Source of the DNA: Cyanophora paradoxa
Lineage: Eukaryota > Glaucocystophyceae > Cyanophorales > Cyanophoraceae
Direction: 5' to 3'
NCBI GenBank assembly: GCA_004431415.1
Contig: QPMI01000064.1
Span: forward strand, 344,345 to 408,344
Length of the DNA stretch: 64,000 bases
The position numbers and the translations under genes are program-made. A model generated the notes under the pieces. It was given only the letters and a program-made list of their open reading frames with translations. It had not been told where the DNA came from and searched no databases. Below, in pieces: positions 10,386 to 22,628 of the stretch. Positions within the stretch are counted from its first letter, which is position 1. Every line of letters begins with the position of its first letter.

Positions 10386-13300
10386 TTAATTTAGAGAGAA
10401 ATGATCATGAAGTGCACGCACGTAGAAAGTGACGTAAACGTGGCGGGAGAGGAGGATGTGGGGCAGGGCGCCGGCGAGCCCCAAATCGAGGTACACCCTC
10501 GCCAATGCGTCATTCGCCCGCTTCGGCGGACGCCGCAGGGTACTGACGAAAATGCAGAGGAACTCCTCGTGGTCCTCATGCTGGTGGTGAGACCGGAGGT
10601 GGCGGCGTCGTCAGGGGCGGAGGTGGCGGCGGTGCAAGAAATAATCAAATTCACGGCGCACGGGCCGTTGTACCAACGATGCGATGAAGCGCCGCATGGG
10701 CCCCGGGTCCCACCTCGGGCCCGTCAGAAAGTGCATAGCGCAGTGTGGGCAATCGTCACGGGGCTTGGGATGCGCGGCCTTCAATTCCCCAAATTTGAAG
10801 TGCTGCGCCCGAGCGCGAGGGTCAAAGGTCGAGGTTCGAAAGGTATTCTTCAAGAGAGAATTAGATGCGAGAGCGTCACCTCGCGTTTATGCTCGCCACG
10901 ACCCGAGTCGTCGTCCGGCGTCTCGTCGGGGCCGCGGGGGTCCCAGGCCGGCAGCTCTGCCCAGAGCCAGCGGCTCGGACGCGCCCCGGGCTGCTCCGGA
11001 TCCGCACACGGCGAGGGCGGGGAAGCGGCGGGCACGTGTGCACGTGCGGGCGCCCCCGGGGCGGCCGCGCCACAGGAAGGCGGGGAAGCGGGGGGCACGC
11101 GTGCGGGCGCCCCCGGGGCGGCTCGGGGGCGGCGGCGCCGGCGGAGCTGGAGGGAGGAGAGGGCGGCCGCGGGCGCCGGCCGCAGGGGTCTCCTGAGAAG
11201 AATTCGAAGAGGGGGCCGGTTTATTCGGGCCCTTTTTCTTCTTCTTCTTCTTTTTGCCTTCACCTGCGGCCGCGGTCGCCGCGGCGGCCGCGGCCGTGCC
11301 CGTGCCCACGGGCGGCGCGGACGCCGGCGCCGGCGCCGGCGCCTGCCCCGCGGCGCGGAGGAGCTCGTCGGCGGCGGCGTGCACGCGCCGCAGCGCCGCG
11401 TCGACGTCCCGCGGCGCCCCCGCGACGAGGGCCGCCTCCATGTCGACCTCCGCCCGCTCCAGCTCCGCCCTCGCCCTGCCCGCCGCCTTGCTCTGCGCGT
11501 CCCGCCGCCCCGCCCCGCGTCGGCCGCGAGCGCGAGCGAATTGAAGGCGGAACTGGAGCTACCTGTAGCTGCAGCCCGTCAGCGACAGCCCGGGCGCCCG
11601 TCGCCGCCTCCCGCGCCTTCGACACGCGTTGGTCTGCCACAGGCGCCGGGGCGGCTTTCGCGGCCGCGGGCGACGCCGCTTGCGCCAAATTCGAATTCGA
11701 AGTCTGCTGCTCCCTCGAGAGGAGAATAGTTCCTCGCCGGATCACGTCCACCGCCAGGCTCGCCCCCTTCTCAAGCACGCCCCGCAGCGTCTGAAGCGCC
11801 GACTCCCGCTCATTCTGCGGTGACATCAGCGTGCGCGTGGCGCTGCCGTGCTGGCAGGGCGAGCGGTATGTGATCATGCTCATGAGCCGGCGCGCTGTCG
11901 ATTCTGAAGCGCACCGGCTGGGCCAACCGCGCGACGAGAGACTGCACGTGCGCCATCAACTTCTCGCCGAGCACGTAATCAATAGTCATCGCCAGCTCTT
12001 TTGGGTCCTGCGAGGCGTCGGTTCAGCACAAAGCGTGATCAATGGCATTTGTTGAAATTAAAGTGCGCGGTGCCGTACCATCTCGCGGGCCGCGGCGAGG
12101 GTCTTCGGAAGCTGGCCGGCAGAAATCGCCCCCGCAAGGGCGAGGAACGCAGGGGGGAGCAGCGGAGGAGAGGGTCCCGGCCCGCCGGCGCCGGCACCGG
12201 CCCGGAGGGCCGCCTCGAAGCCTGCGAGGAAGGGCGGGGGCGGGGCCCGCTCCGCGGCCCACTGGCTCGCGAAGCGCTCGAACGCCGGATTCAGCTTGAG
12301 CCGCTTCGTCCTGAGTACCCACTGGCTCGCCTCCTTGATGGCCTGGACGTACTCGCTTCCGGCGGGGTCGGCCCCGCCGGCGTCCAGCGCCGCCAGCCGG
12401 GCGACCGCGCCGGCCGCGTCGCGGCGCAGCGACTCGCAGACCCTCTCCAAGCCGCGCTGCTTTTCCTCCCCGAGCTCCGCGAACGCGGCGGTGGCCTTGA
12501 AATCGGCCTGCGGCGAGTCGACGGGCAATTAGGTCAAATCAGAAGGGTCTGGCGGAAGCTTTAGGTTCGGCATGAAATTCGACGGGTTTGGCATTAACAT
12601 TCAGTTCGATGGCCATCTATTAAGATAAATCCTATTGCATGCGCGCAATTGACCTGGCGATCGCGAGTCTTACGGCACTAAATTGACAGGCGCACCAGGC
12701 TGGAGAATCGCAGTTTAAGGGTGGCCACGTCAACAGACAAGGAATCTTTCAAGCGCTTATTGATGGTCGCAATCGTCTTTGCCTGACTCTGCGCGGCTTC
12801 GTCAGCATTATAAGCGGCAGGGCCTGTGAATCCGCGTTCCTGTGGGCGCACGGAATCATTCGCGGCTGAAGATCCGAGTGCCATTCTTTGAAGCCCCGAG
12901 AAGCTGCGCGCGAGCTCCTCAGCGTCGTCGCCGGCCTTGCACTCAGCCGTCGCTCCGAAGCCATTCAGGGCCGCCCGCGCGGCCTCTACGGCCGCTGCGG
13001 CCTTCTCCGCGTCCCTCTTCTGCAGCGCCCGCTCCAGCTCCGCTTCAGCCGCGTCCTGCGCTCCGCCATGCATGATCAGCCGCGGGCACTGCGAATTTAA
13101 TCTGCAACTGGAGAGTACTAGTGTCGCGCACAAGTCCAAAATTAAACTCACCAGCCGACGGTACGCATCCTTCAAACATTTGCCAGCCTTTTCGCCCAGT
13201 GCCGTGCCGAGGCTTGAAGCCATCACGATCTGACAGCTGTGTCAGTCGTGCACGTGGATAATCCTTTGCTGCAATTGCAATCGCAACAGCGGACGCGCCA

Positions 13301-14354
13301 TTCCTTCCTGTGCGCTCTTGTAATTTCTTTCCTGGATCCTCCGCAAAACAGCAAGCGCCCGCTTGAGGGGCGGCGACCCGCTCGTGTCCTCCAGCACCTC
13401 CTCGAAGAGGTACCATTCGGCGAACGCTTGGAGCGGGACGACGAGAGTTTCGACGCCTACGTGAAGGAGCCTCATCTCCGACTCGCGGACCTCCTTCAAT
13501 TGCAAGAGCCGGGCGGACGTGCCCGGCTTGGCCGCCCGCAGCCGCCGCCTCGCGTCGCGAATCTCGTCCTCTATGCTCGCCTGCAGGGCCGAGGCTGCAC
13601 GCTCCAGTTCGCTCATCGCCGACAGCACGCTGCTGACGCCGGGGGCGAAGGGCGGCATCTTGAGGGCCCCAGCCGGCGCTGGCGAGTCGCTGGGGCCGCC
13701 GTGGTCGCGGAATTGCGAGACGAACAGGACACTGGAAAAGGACCGGCGCACGCCCTGCTCCAGCGCGCGCTGCAGGCGAGTCACGTAAACAAAGCGAGTA
13801 CTTGTATATGAACGGGCCCCCGCGCGCAGCGCTAGGGCGCACCAGCTTCTCAATAGCGTTCTTGCAATCGCCCACGACGCCGCTCGAGCTCGCCAGCCGC
13901 TCCCAGAACGCGACGCAGCCGTCGAGCGCGTCCGCTGCCGCGTGATGGGCCGAATGAATCTCTGGCGCCGTCGGGGACCGGGAGGAAAGCTTCTGGATTC
14001 CAGAAGCCTGGCATGGAGCGCGCGCGTTTGCGTATTCATGATCAGCCGGCGCCGCGCACGGATGACGCTGTACATGTACATGTGCGCGCGTCGGCGCGCG
14101 CGCGGCCGCGCACCACGCCCTTGTCCAGATCGGCGACGGCTCGCTTCGCTTGATCGCAAGAGCTTGCTGCATCTGCTGGCGCCTTGAACGTAGCCTGCGC
14201 ATCGCGAATGAGCGACCGTCGGACGCGTACGACTATACGGCGCCGGCGCCAGGAGCAGAGCTTCGCGCACGATCTCGTCGCAGGCGGATCGCACGTCCTC
14301 CAAGTGTTTCAAGAGCTCCGACAAAGCCTGCTGCGCGTGGACGTGGCCCCCCAT
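10386..14354 (-). CDS. Large helical / coiled-coil protein, family not recognised
   Basis: A chain of minus-strand exons from ATG 14354 (MGGHVHAQQALSELLKHLED) to a TAA at 10386-10388. Coding stretches with good exon character lie at 14240-14354, 14125-14190, 13860-13960, 13330-13700, 12680-13080, 12070-12530, 11900-12010, 11580-11820, 11260-11500, 10680-10850 and 10386-10560. Most encode Ala/Glu/Arg/Leu helices, for instance SELERAASALQASIEDEIRD and DAAEAELERALQKRDAEK. A Cys/His pair occurs in DDCPHCAMHFLTGPRW near 10750. Part of the sequence (11200-11260) encodes a run of lysines. I recognise no domain. It could be two genes; exon joins were checked at only a few points. Confidence 0.5.
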
Positions 14355-14869
14355 GGCCACGAACACGCCGCGCGCCCGCGCGCGCGCGCCGAGATCGGCC
14401 GGCGCCGCAGCCGATGCTCAAACGCTAGCTGCTGAGCTTATGATCTGCCTGCCGATCCTCGATCGCGAGCGATCCTCTAAAGCTCCAGCAGTAGGTTCGG
14501 CGACCCTATAGCTCTTGCAATTGCAAGCCTAGCGCCTGTACCCCCGACCACGGGCCCGGCGCCGCGCCGCGCGCGGCTCGCGATCGCGGCGTGCTGCGGG
14601 CAAGCCTTGATCATGAAGGCTTGTCGCTGTCGTCAGTGTGCGTGAGCTCCAGCGCCCGGGCCGGCGGCGGCTTCAAAATTTCAAGAGATTCAGCATCTAA
14701 GCTATAATTATATAAGATCTACTCGCTAGCTATAGCTATGCTTGCTGTTTGTCACTCGCCGTCAGGCTCGGGGTCCTTGCGGGGCCACCCCCTCCTCCTG
14801 GCGCCCTTGAGGGGAAGCGGGGGCGTCTGCCGCGAAGCGGGGCGGGGCCGAGAGGGGTGCGGGGGTGAC

Positions 14870-17488
14870 TCAGTGAGCGGGGACAAGGTGACTCAGTGGG
14901 GTGGCTCTAGATCTGGCCCGGCGCCAGCTCACCAGCATCAAGGGGGGTAGAGACTCGGGCTCGGAAGCCTCCCCACCCAGGCCCAGCTCCTCCAGGGGTA
15001 CGGGCGGCTCCTCGCAGGGCTGCGGGGGTACGCGATGAGACTCTTAGGAGAAACCTGAGAAGGCAGGGGGGGGTACGGCACCCTGAGGAGGGAGCGGAAG
15101 TTGGAGTACTCGTCGACGGAGGTGCGGGCTACACGCTCGGCGAAGGCCGAATCGGAGGGGGAGAGGGCCGACGACAGGGAGACGCGGGGGGTACGGGGTT
15201 TCGAAGAATCCGGATCGGAAGGGGGGGAGGAGTCCGGGTGCTCAGGGGCCGGGCTCAAGTTCGGGTCCCGGCCGAGGGCCCTAAGGTACTCCAGGCGGGG
15301 GCGGATGCGGGAGGGGAGGGAGTACGCCAGCGTGGGGGGGAAGCGGACGATCTGGGGGTACGGGTTACCCAGGGTCGGAAGAAGGGACGAAGGGGGGGTA
15401 CGGGGTGCGCGGACCTCCTGGGGCCCGTACCCGTGGGAGCGGAGGAGCCGAATCTTCGGCTCGAGGTTCGCGGCGGGATCCAGGACGAGGATCTGAGGGG
15501 AGGGGGAGGGGGGCGGTCGCCTAAGCGGGGATTGGGGGATGAAGGGGGGGGGGAATAAGCAGGGGTAGAGTGACCTGCGGCGAGGCGCGGACGAGGGCGG
15601 AGAGGTCGGGCCCGAGGAAGCCACGCGATTTGAGGTACCGCAGGCTGGGGGTACGCGAGTGAGAAGCGGGAAGGAAAAAGGGGGGGTGGGGGTGAAGGGG
15701 GTACCTTCGTTCGAGGCCGACTCGGGAGCGGGCGAGAAGCGGGGGGAACTTGACAATCACCTGAGGGGCGGGCCGTGCGATTAGGAAGAGAAGTGAAAAT
15801 GACTCCGGGCGGATTCGAACCTGAGCAAGGTCGTGCCGGGAGAGGGCGGCGTGGTACGCAAGAGCGGCGATGGAGGGCCGTACCCCCGTCTCGAGGGGGC
15901 GGAGGAACGCCATGGGGGCCCGGCTGAGAATCTGAAGAAAGCGGCGGGCAGGGGGTACGGATTAAAAGGGCGGGGGCGGTGGGGCGGGGGGTACGCGGCG
16001 CGCCTTGGCGATCGCGGGGCCCTGGAGCCCCAGGCCCTCGAAGAACGTGACCTGGGGTACGCCGTTCAGCTTCTGGGGAGTTGGAGGGGGGGTACGCCTG
16101 AACCTTGAGGAGGAAGGTCCGCTCAAGGGAGCGGCAGAGCAGCTCGGGGTACCGCCTCACCACGCGGGCGGCCTCGGATCGGCTCAGCCCGAGGGCCTTC
16201 ATGTACGTGATCTGGGGATGGCAAGGGCAGCAAGGGGGTACACGGTGTGATTATTCAGGAGGGGACGAACGGGAGGGGGGTACGACGCACCCGCTCGCTT
16301 AGCCCCTCGGTACGCATACCGAGTATAAGGGGCTGCCGCTGGATCATGCGGAGGACGCAAGGGCTGAGGAAGGGCGATCAGGGGGTACGACGAAGAGGAA
16401 AGAAGGGGGTACGGCGCACGGGTCGAGGGAGAGCTCCGATTGGAGGAGGGATGACAGGGCCTGGAGGCGCCCGCTGGAGGCTAGGGAGAGCAGCTTCGGC
16501 TGCGAAAGAAGCGAGGGGCAATCAGCGAGGGGGAGGGAGGGGTGGCGCTGCAAGAAAGGAGGGGGGGGGAAGGAGGGGGGGGGGTGGAGGTTCGGCGCAC
16601 GTGGCGGGCGATGAGGCGGCGCGCGGCGTCGGGGGCGAGGCCGGCGCGCTCGAGGGCGGCCGCCGACTCGGACATGGCGCCCTCGCTGAGGCCGACGGTG
16701 CGCGTGGAGAGCAGGAGCCGCGCGGGTTCGACTCCGAAGCGCTCCCGCGCGAAGCGGAGCCGGTCGTGGAGCGTCTCCTCGCGTACCCAGAGCACGTGCA
16801 GGTCGGCGCGGAGGAGGCCGGCGGTCTCGGGCCCCGTCAGCCCGGCGCCGCGCAGCAGCTCGATCTTGCGGCGGAGGCGGGCGGGCCCCATGGCGAGGAC
16901 GCGCGGGGAGGCGGGGAGCGCCGCCGCCAGCTCGGGGGCGCTGAGACCGGCGGAGGCGAGGGCGTCGGCCGAGGGGCGGAGCTCGGCGTCGACGCTGAGG
17001 CGGGCGAGGCCAGGGAAGGCGGCGAGGCAGCGATCGACGTCCGCGCGGCTCATGCCGAGCTCCCGCGTGAGGAACAGCTCTGCCTCCGAGGCCGGGGCGC
17101 GCTTGCTCCGCGGCCTTCCGCGCTTCCGCGGCGCGGCGGGCTGCTCCGCGGGCACGGCCGAGGCGCCGCGCGGGCCCGCGTGCGGGGGCACGCGCAGCTG
17201 CAGTGCTCCGCCGACGAAGAAGCGGGGAGGCCGCTCGACCGGCGCCCGCACAGATCGCCCGTGGAGGAAGATTGGCGAGCGCAGCGGGGAGGCCAGCGAC
17301 TCGGGGCGCAGCAGCGGGGAGCGGAGGGAGAAGGCTGCCGGCGAGGAAGGGGCCGGAGTGGCGCGCGGCGGGCCGGGTGCGCCTCCGATGAAGCCGGCCA
17401 CCCGCGTTCGCGAGGGCGGGCCCAGCGCGCGCGCCGATGGCAAGGTGGCCGCCGGCGGCGGCGGTGGGAGCGCCGCTGCCGGGGACAT
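14870..17488 (-). CDS. mTERF-family organelle protein
   Basis: Starts at ATG 17488 with a Ser/Ala/Arg/Pro-rich N-terminus of about 110 residues, typical of an organelle transit peptide, followed by an RKRGRPRSK basic patch. The first exon then carries mTERF-type helix pairs: FLTRELGMSRADVDRCLAAF, PRVLAMGPARLRRKIELLRG, ADLHVLWVREETLHDRLRFA. Later exons give LGLSRSEAARVVRRYPELLC (about 16130-16200), a short exon at 16000-16070, KIRLLRSHGYGPQE (about 15430) and IVRFPPTLAYSLPSRIRPRL (about 15290-15360). The recurring P-x-(L/V)L-x-x-(S/D) pattern marks mTERF repeats, which bind nucleic acid in mitochondria or plastids. Introns start GTACCCC. The last exon stops with TGA at 14870-14872. It is the source of the partial copy at 7226-7806. 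Confidence 0.8.
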
Positions 17489-17818
17489 GCCCGCCGTATA
17501 CTGCGCGTAACCGCGTTACGATCGCGCGACGCTGCAGCTGATCGCCGGGATGACTCGGATGATCCTCGTCGGGGTACAGGCGAAGTCTTGCTGGGTACCG
17601 GGCACGCAAGGAGAGGGTCTAGGAGCCACCTGCAAACGACCGCAGCGCATCAAGCCGCTGCTTCCAGCGGTCCGGCTGCGAACGGCTCCAGCCCGGGAAC
17701 ATCTTTGTTCGCAGCAGGGAGCAGTCGCTCGGCCTAGGAGCCGGTCTACGTTCGGGAAAAAAGACTGCCACGGCAAGCTAGTGCCTCGGGTGGCTTTGCC
17801 GGCAGTCGGTAATCGAAG
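17489..17818. promoter_or_regulatory. Shared divergent promoter region
   Basis: The mTERF-family gene (minus) and the Thr-rich repeat gene (plus) start 330 bp apart, so both promoters must lie here or in their first exons. No TATA box is evident. Confidence 0.5.
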
Positions 17819-20800
17819 ATGTCGGGCGAAACGGTGGTGATGGATCCCCAGGATCCGAAGACGATTGTCAGCCGCGATGTCACCGACGCGGACCTCGATG
17901 CGGTGCCCACCTACGCGACGTTCCACAGGAACCGCGCAGGTGAGGCTCTCAGGGGCCGCTCGGCACCATCGCCGGCCGCTCGCCGCCGGCTGCGGCCACT
18001 CGGAGCCCCGAAGGATCGCCGTGGCGGTGTCTGACAGAGAGGCGGCGCAGATGCGGAGGACGATGTGGAGGAGCCGGTTCCGGAGAACTGGCAGGAGCTT
18101 CCCGACGTGCGATTCCCGCGCCGCCTAGCGCCGAGTCACCGCGACTCGGCCTTCGGCCGCCGGCCCGCGAGCGCATCGCTGATCCCGCCCGTCCCGCGCA
18201 GCGCGAGATCGCTTGGACGAAGGAAGGGAACCTCGGTCTCAAGGGCGACAAGTGCGAGGACCCGGCCGGCGACCGCGGCACTCTCGTGAAGACCACGACC
18301 TACACCAAGGTCGCCGCCGCCGCCGCCGCAGCCTCCGCCGCGCCGTTCCTGGCTGGACGACCTTCTGACGAAGTCCCCGGCAGCCCTTCACAATCCTCGG
18401 AGAGGTGCTGGAGGAGGGCGGCCAGACCCTCGAGGGCGATGCCGTTTACAGTGCGACGGCGACGCGCACCATCGATCAAGAGTGCGTCACGCGCCGCGTT
18501 CTATGCCGCCCGCGTCTCTGATCGGACGGCAGCTACTACGAGAAGCGCGTGAAGACGTTCCAGGAGGAGAAGGAGACGTTCTACGCGCAGCAGGGTGCGG
18601 CCGCGCCGCCGCCGTCGCCCCGCCTCCTCCTCCGCCACGCACGCCGCTCCGCGCCGCGCTGACCGCCGGCGCCGCCCGCGCGCAGGCAAGCTCATCACGC
18701 AGCAGCAGGTCATCGCGGACAAAATGTTCCTGGACGACCGGACGCTCATCAACGTCACCGAGGCGACGGTCAAGCCGTCGGACATCAAGCCCGTGTTCCC
18801 CGAGGCGCCAGAAATCGAGCAGGACGACTGGGAGTTCTCGGGGCGGTCGAAGGCGCAGAGTGGGCCGACGGTGGAGGACCGCAGGACCGCGCCGCGGCAG
18901 ACGAGCACGGGCGACGTCTGCGAGCGGACCAAAATCGAAGGCACCGACTTGGATTTCAGCGACGTCACGATCCACAAGCCCGCGGACAAGTGCGCGTGCC
19001 GCCCGCGGGTGACGCGCTCGCGCGCCGAGCCGAGCCGACCGCTCGCGCCCGCAGGATCTCGCTCCACTACGACCACATGATCAACCCCCAAATCCTGACC
19101 ATGGTGCGCGGCTCTGGTCAATCGCGCCCTGGGACGCGATCGCGTCGCGGGGGGCGCAAGCAAGGGGCGCGACGGCGCGACGGGGCGGGCGGGCGGGCCT
19201 GACGCGCGTTTGGGGCGGGGCGGGGGCAGTGCGAGGAGGAGCTGAGCAAGGACGACGCGTTCGGGAAGGGCTTCATGGCGGCGATGGCGAAGCACAACAT
19301 CGACATGGCGGAGCTGTTGGACCCGGACTGCGACTTCGACGAGCCGGCCAAGGTCGTCAACATCCACGACAACTGCGCCGTCAACCGTAAGCTATTTATT
19401 TACTTAGAAGGTTGCACTGCTGCTCCTCGATTTGATACTAATCAATTACGTGCTGCTGCGGTTGCAGTCGTCGCCGAGCAGGACTTCACCCTGAAGTGGA
19501 CAGAGGTCGAGCACTCCGACTGGGAGGAGGAGGTCTACTACAAGGGCCTCAAGACCTACACCGAGACGGCCACGTACTCCAAGAACGACGAGTACACCAA
19601 GGCCGCCACCGCCACCCGCAAGGCCTACTTCTTCCAGAAGGGCCAGGAGACCGGCAAGATCCACAGTGCGTCGGCCCCTTCCCCCCCCTCCCCGCCCCGC
19701 CCCGTCGTCAGCGACGCCGACCCTTGACGCCGCGCCCTTCCGCAGCGTACATCAAGCAGACGGGCGAGGGCGCGAAGTCATGGGTCACAGACACGCGGAG
19801 GGTGAATGAGAAGGTCTCGGACGAGTCCGAGATCATCGACGGGAAGTGGCACGAGCCGAGCGCGTGGACGATGGACCGAGGCTCCTGGGACGTCGACGGC
19901 GACGGCAACGAGCGCAAGGTCGGCGAGTTCAAGCCCAAGACGATCCGCTACGTCGAGCAGTCCATCGTGGAGGGCGACGCGTGCTACAGGACGCAGTTCA
20001 ACAAGTGCCCCATCTCCAAGATAGACATCGACGTCTCGTGCCCGGACAACGAGGAGGCGATGGCGGCCAAGGTCAGCCTCAAGGGCCACTGCGTGGACGA
20101 GTCGCCGGAGCTCTTCGACAACGAGCACCGCTGCGGGGAGGGTGCGACGACGGGCTTCGGGCTCGACAACTGCACGGAGGTCATCCGCACGGGCGAGGCG
20201 TTCGACGAGTCCTCGCTGGCGCCGTACAACCGGAGCTCGACCTCGACCTCGACGTCCACCTCGGGCACGACCAGCGGCGGCACGACGTCGTCGAGCAGCA
20301 CCAGCGGCACGACGTCCTCTACCAGCGGCACGACTTCCTCGACCAGCGGCACGACCAGCTCTGGCACGACCAGCTCTGGCACGACGGGCACGGCCGCGGT
20401 CGACCCGAACGACGGCATCCCGCCCGAGGATCTGGACGAGTACACGCCGACCGCGTCGGAGAGGGCGAGCTGCATGAAGGTCGTCAACACGAGCGAGTAC
20501 CAGTCGCTCGACAGCGCCGCGTGCGCTCCTCTCCCGTCGCCTCCGCTCCCATCTCCGTTGACGTTGGCGGCGCCGTCGCAGCGACAAGCTGGCGCTGACG
20601 CTGAAGAAGGCGTACGCGGACGACTACGACTACTCGGGCCAAGGGGCGGTCTGGGACGAGCTCTTCCCCGGCAAGAAGTACGTCACGATGCCGGAGATCA
20701 TCGAGGCCACGAAGGACTCGCAGTACCCCGTGCTGCAGCACATGGGCGGCCGCATCACGGGCCTGTACGGCGGCACCTTCCCTCGCGGCGACGGCACGTT

Positions 20801-22041
20801 CGCCATCGGCGACGGCGACGGTGAGCGCGCGCGGGCGCACCTGTCCGCGCGACGCCGGCCACGGCCCCACGCTAACACACGCACGCGCGCGCGCGCAGCC
20901 AATCTTGACCGGTGGGAGTTCGTCGACTGCAGCACGAACAAGGACGAGGACGTCACCACCTCGGAGCCGTCGACCAGCACCGCGCCAACGACAAACACGT
21001 CCGAGCCAACGAACAGCACCGAGCCGACAAGCACGACCGAGCCAACGAACAGCACCGAGCCGACAAACACGACCGAGCCAACGAACAGCACCGAGCCGAC
21101 AAACACGACCGAGCCAACGAACAGCACCGAGCCAACGACAAACACGACCGAGCCAACGAACAGCACCGAGCCGACAAACACGTCCGAGCCAACGAACAGC
21201 TCCGAGCCGACGACCAACACCGAGCCGGCGACCACCGAGCCGACGACCACCGAGCCGGCGACCACCGAGCCGACAACCACCGAGCCGGCGACCACCGAGC
21301 CGACAACCACCGAGCCGGCGACCACCGAGCCGACGACCACCGAGCCGACGACCACCGAGCCGACGACCACCGAGCCGACGACCACCGAGCCGGCGGGTCC
21401 GACGGCGGAGGAGCTGGCGGCGGCGGCGGCGGAGCTGGCCAAGGCGCGCACGTACCTGGACAATTCGACGTACAAGGCCCTCACGACCCCCGCGGACAAG
21501 CTCGCGTACATCCTCATGTACGCCTACCGCGAGCGGCACGACTACGTGGGCGAGGAGGACGTCTGGGACGCCCTCTTCCCGGGCAAAACCGAGGTGAGCG
21601 GCACCCCGCATCCGCTTTTGGCTCCGTTCCCGTTCCGCGGATCGTGCTGACGGGCGGGCGGCGCCCGACGAACAACAGGTCACGCTGGCGGAGGTCATTA
21701 CCGCGCTCAGCTCGGCGGCGTACCCGATCGTGACGCGCATGGGCACGCGCCTGCCCGGCGTCTACGACGGCTCCGTGGCGCGCGCGGACGGCACCTTCGC
21801 CGTGGGAGACTCGGACGGGCTCCTCGACAAGGCGGAGTTCCTGAGCGTGGCGACCAAGGTTGCGGCGGCGCGCCTGGATGAGGAGGCGCAGACGGTGTCC
21901 GACTCGGCCCTCAACGTCGTCGCCGGCGACGCGTACGTCGACACGGCCGACGTCGTCGTTGACAGCGACGAGATCGACCTCGTCGAGGCCGCCGGCGGCG
22001 CGCCCGCCGACGGCGGTCCCGCCGCCGAGGCGTCCGCGTAG
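17819..22041 (+). CDS. Thr/Ser-repeat protein with duplicated EF-hand-like modules
   Basis: At least ten exons from ATG 17819 (MSGETVVMDPQDPKTIVSRD) to TAG at 22039-22041, with donors of GTGAG/GTGCG type. The N-terminal half is acidic and unfamiliar (for example DDWEFSGRSKAQSGPTVEDR and AELLDPDCDFDEPAKVVNIH). The middle (20235-20395) is a low-complexity TSTSTSGTTSGGTTSS-like run. Two homologous ~85-residue modules follow: one at 20583-20920 (DKLALTLKKAYADDYDYSGQ ... VWDELFPGK ... DRWEF) and one at 21495-21840 (DKLAYILMYAYRERHDYVGE ... VWDALFPGK ... LLDKAEF). Each ends in an EF-hand-like loop whose first position is hydrophobic rather than Asp. Between them is a Thr-Glu-Pro repeat. No signal peptide is visible at the chosen start, so a cell-surface site is only suggested by the Thr/Ser/Pro composition. 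Confidence 0.68.
20235..20395 (+). repeat. Ser/Thr/Gly low-complexity repeat in coding sequence
   Basis: Degenerate units of ACCAGCGGCACGACGTCCTC type encode STSGTTSS repeats. Such stretches are often O-glycosylated linkers. Confidence 0.7.
20985..21395 (+). repeat. Coding minisatellite, Thr-Glu-Pro repeat
   Basis: The first part (20985-21220) has 30-36 bp units encoding TEPTNSTEPTN. The second part (21220-21395) has 15/30-bp units encoding TTEPT and TTEPA. The NST tripeptides are potential N-glycosylation sequons if the protein enters the secretory pathway. Confidence 0.8.
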
Positions 22042-22628
22042 ACGGCTCGACTCGCCCCCCTGAACCTTCTTCGCCGCGTTTCCTTCGCTTTTATTGGCCC
22101 TGCTTTGATCGTCTATCACGCTCAGCCGTTCTTTATTGGACCCTTGCGTATGCGGCTGTATTTGTCTAGGCACTCGTATCCCCGTAGGGTATTGCAGATC
22201 CGTATTATTCGGGTATGTAGGACGGGTACTCGCTCCCCTCGAGTCAGTTTTTTTTACAGATTCGTACGATGCGACATGTAGGCTGATGTAGCCCGCGACT
22301 GATTTGGTCGTGACCCTTCAAGCTACATAGATCCTTTTTTAAATTCTCATTTGAAGAATTCTGGTCTAGATCTGTTTTGATTTGATCAGGATTCCGTGAC
22401 CGTGAGCCGCTGAGGACACCCAGCCCCGAGCCCAACCTCGCGCTCGGAACGCACTGCAGTTGCAGCTGCGGCGAGACTTCAAGTGCCCCGGGCGTTGGCT
22501 TCACGGAGTCAATTAGCGTCGAAGACACTGAAATGCAATATAACATGATAGCGCTATAGCTATAGCTGTACAAGAGCGCGGCGCAGGCCGCCCGGCCCCG
22601 GCAGCACAAGTATCTACCCGATCCGGGG
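22042..22628. other. Spacer between convergent genes
   Basis: The Thr-repeat gene and the CCDC130-like gene end here from opposite sides. 22220-22400 is AT-rich, with TTTTTTTTAC and TTTTTTAAATTC runs that could serve 3' processing. There is no coding signal. Confidence 0.45.

Noticed and set aside
11254-11883. Long open frames on both strands in the Ala/Pro-rich part
   Set aside because: High GC keeps all six frames open. Only the minus frame with helix-like composition and matching splice sites was kept.
15795-15830. Second T-arm-like GGTTCGAATCC (minus strand)
   Set aside because: No pairing T-stem and no cloverleaf. It is within the mTERF gene introns.
16247-17737. 496-codon plus-strand frame opposite the mTERF gene
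   Set aside because: Arg/Gly-rich shadow of the minus-strand coding exon with no recognisable protein features.
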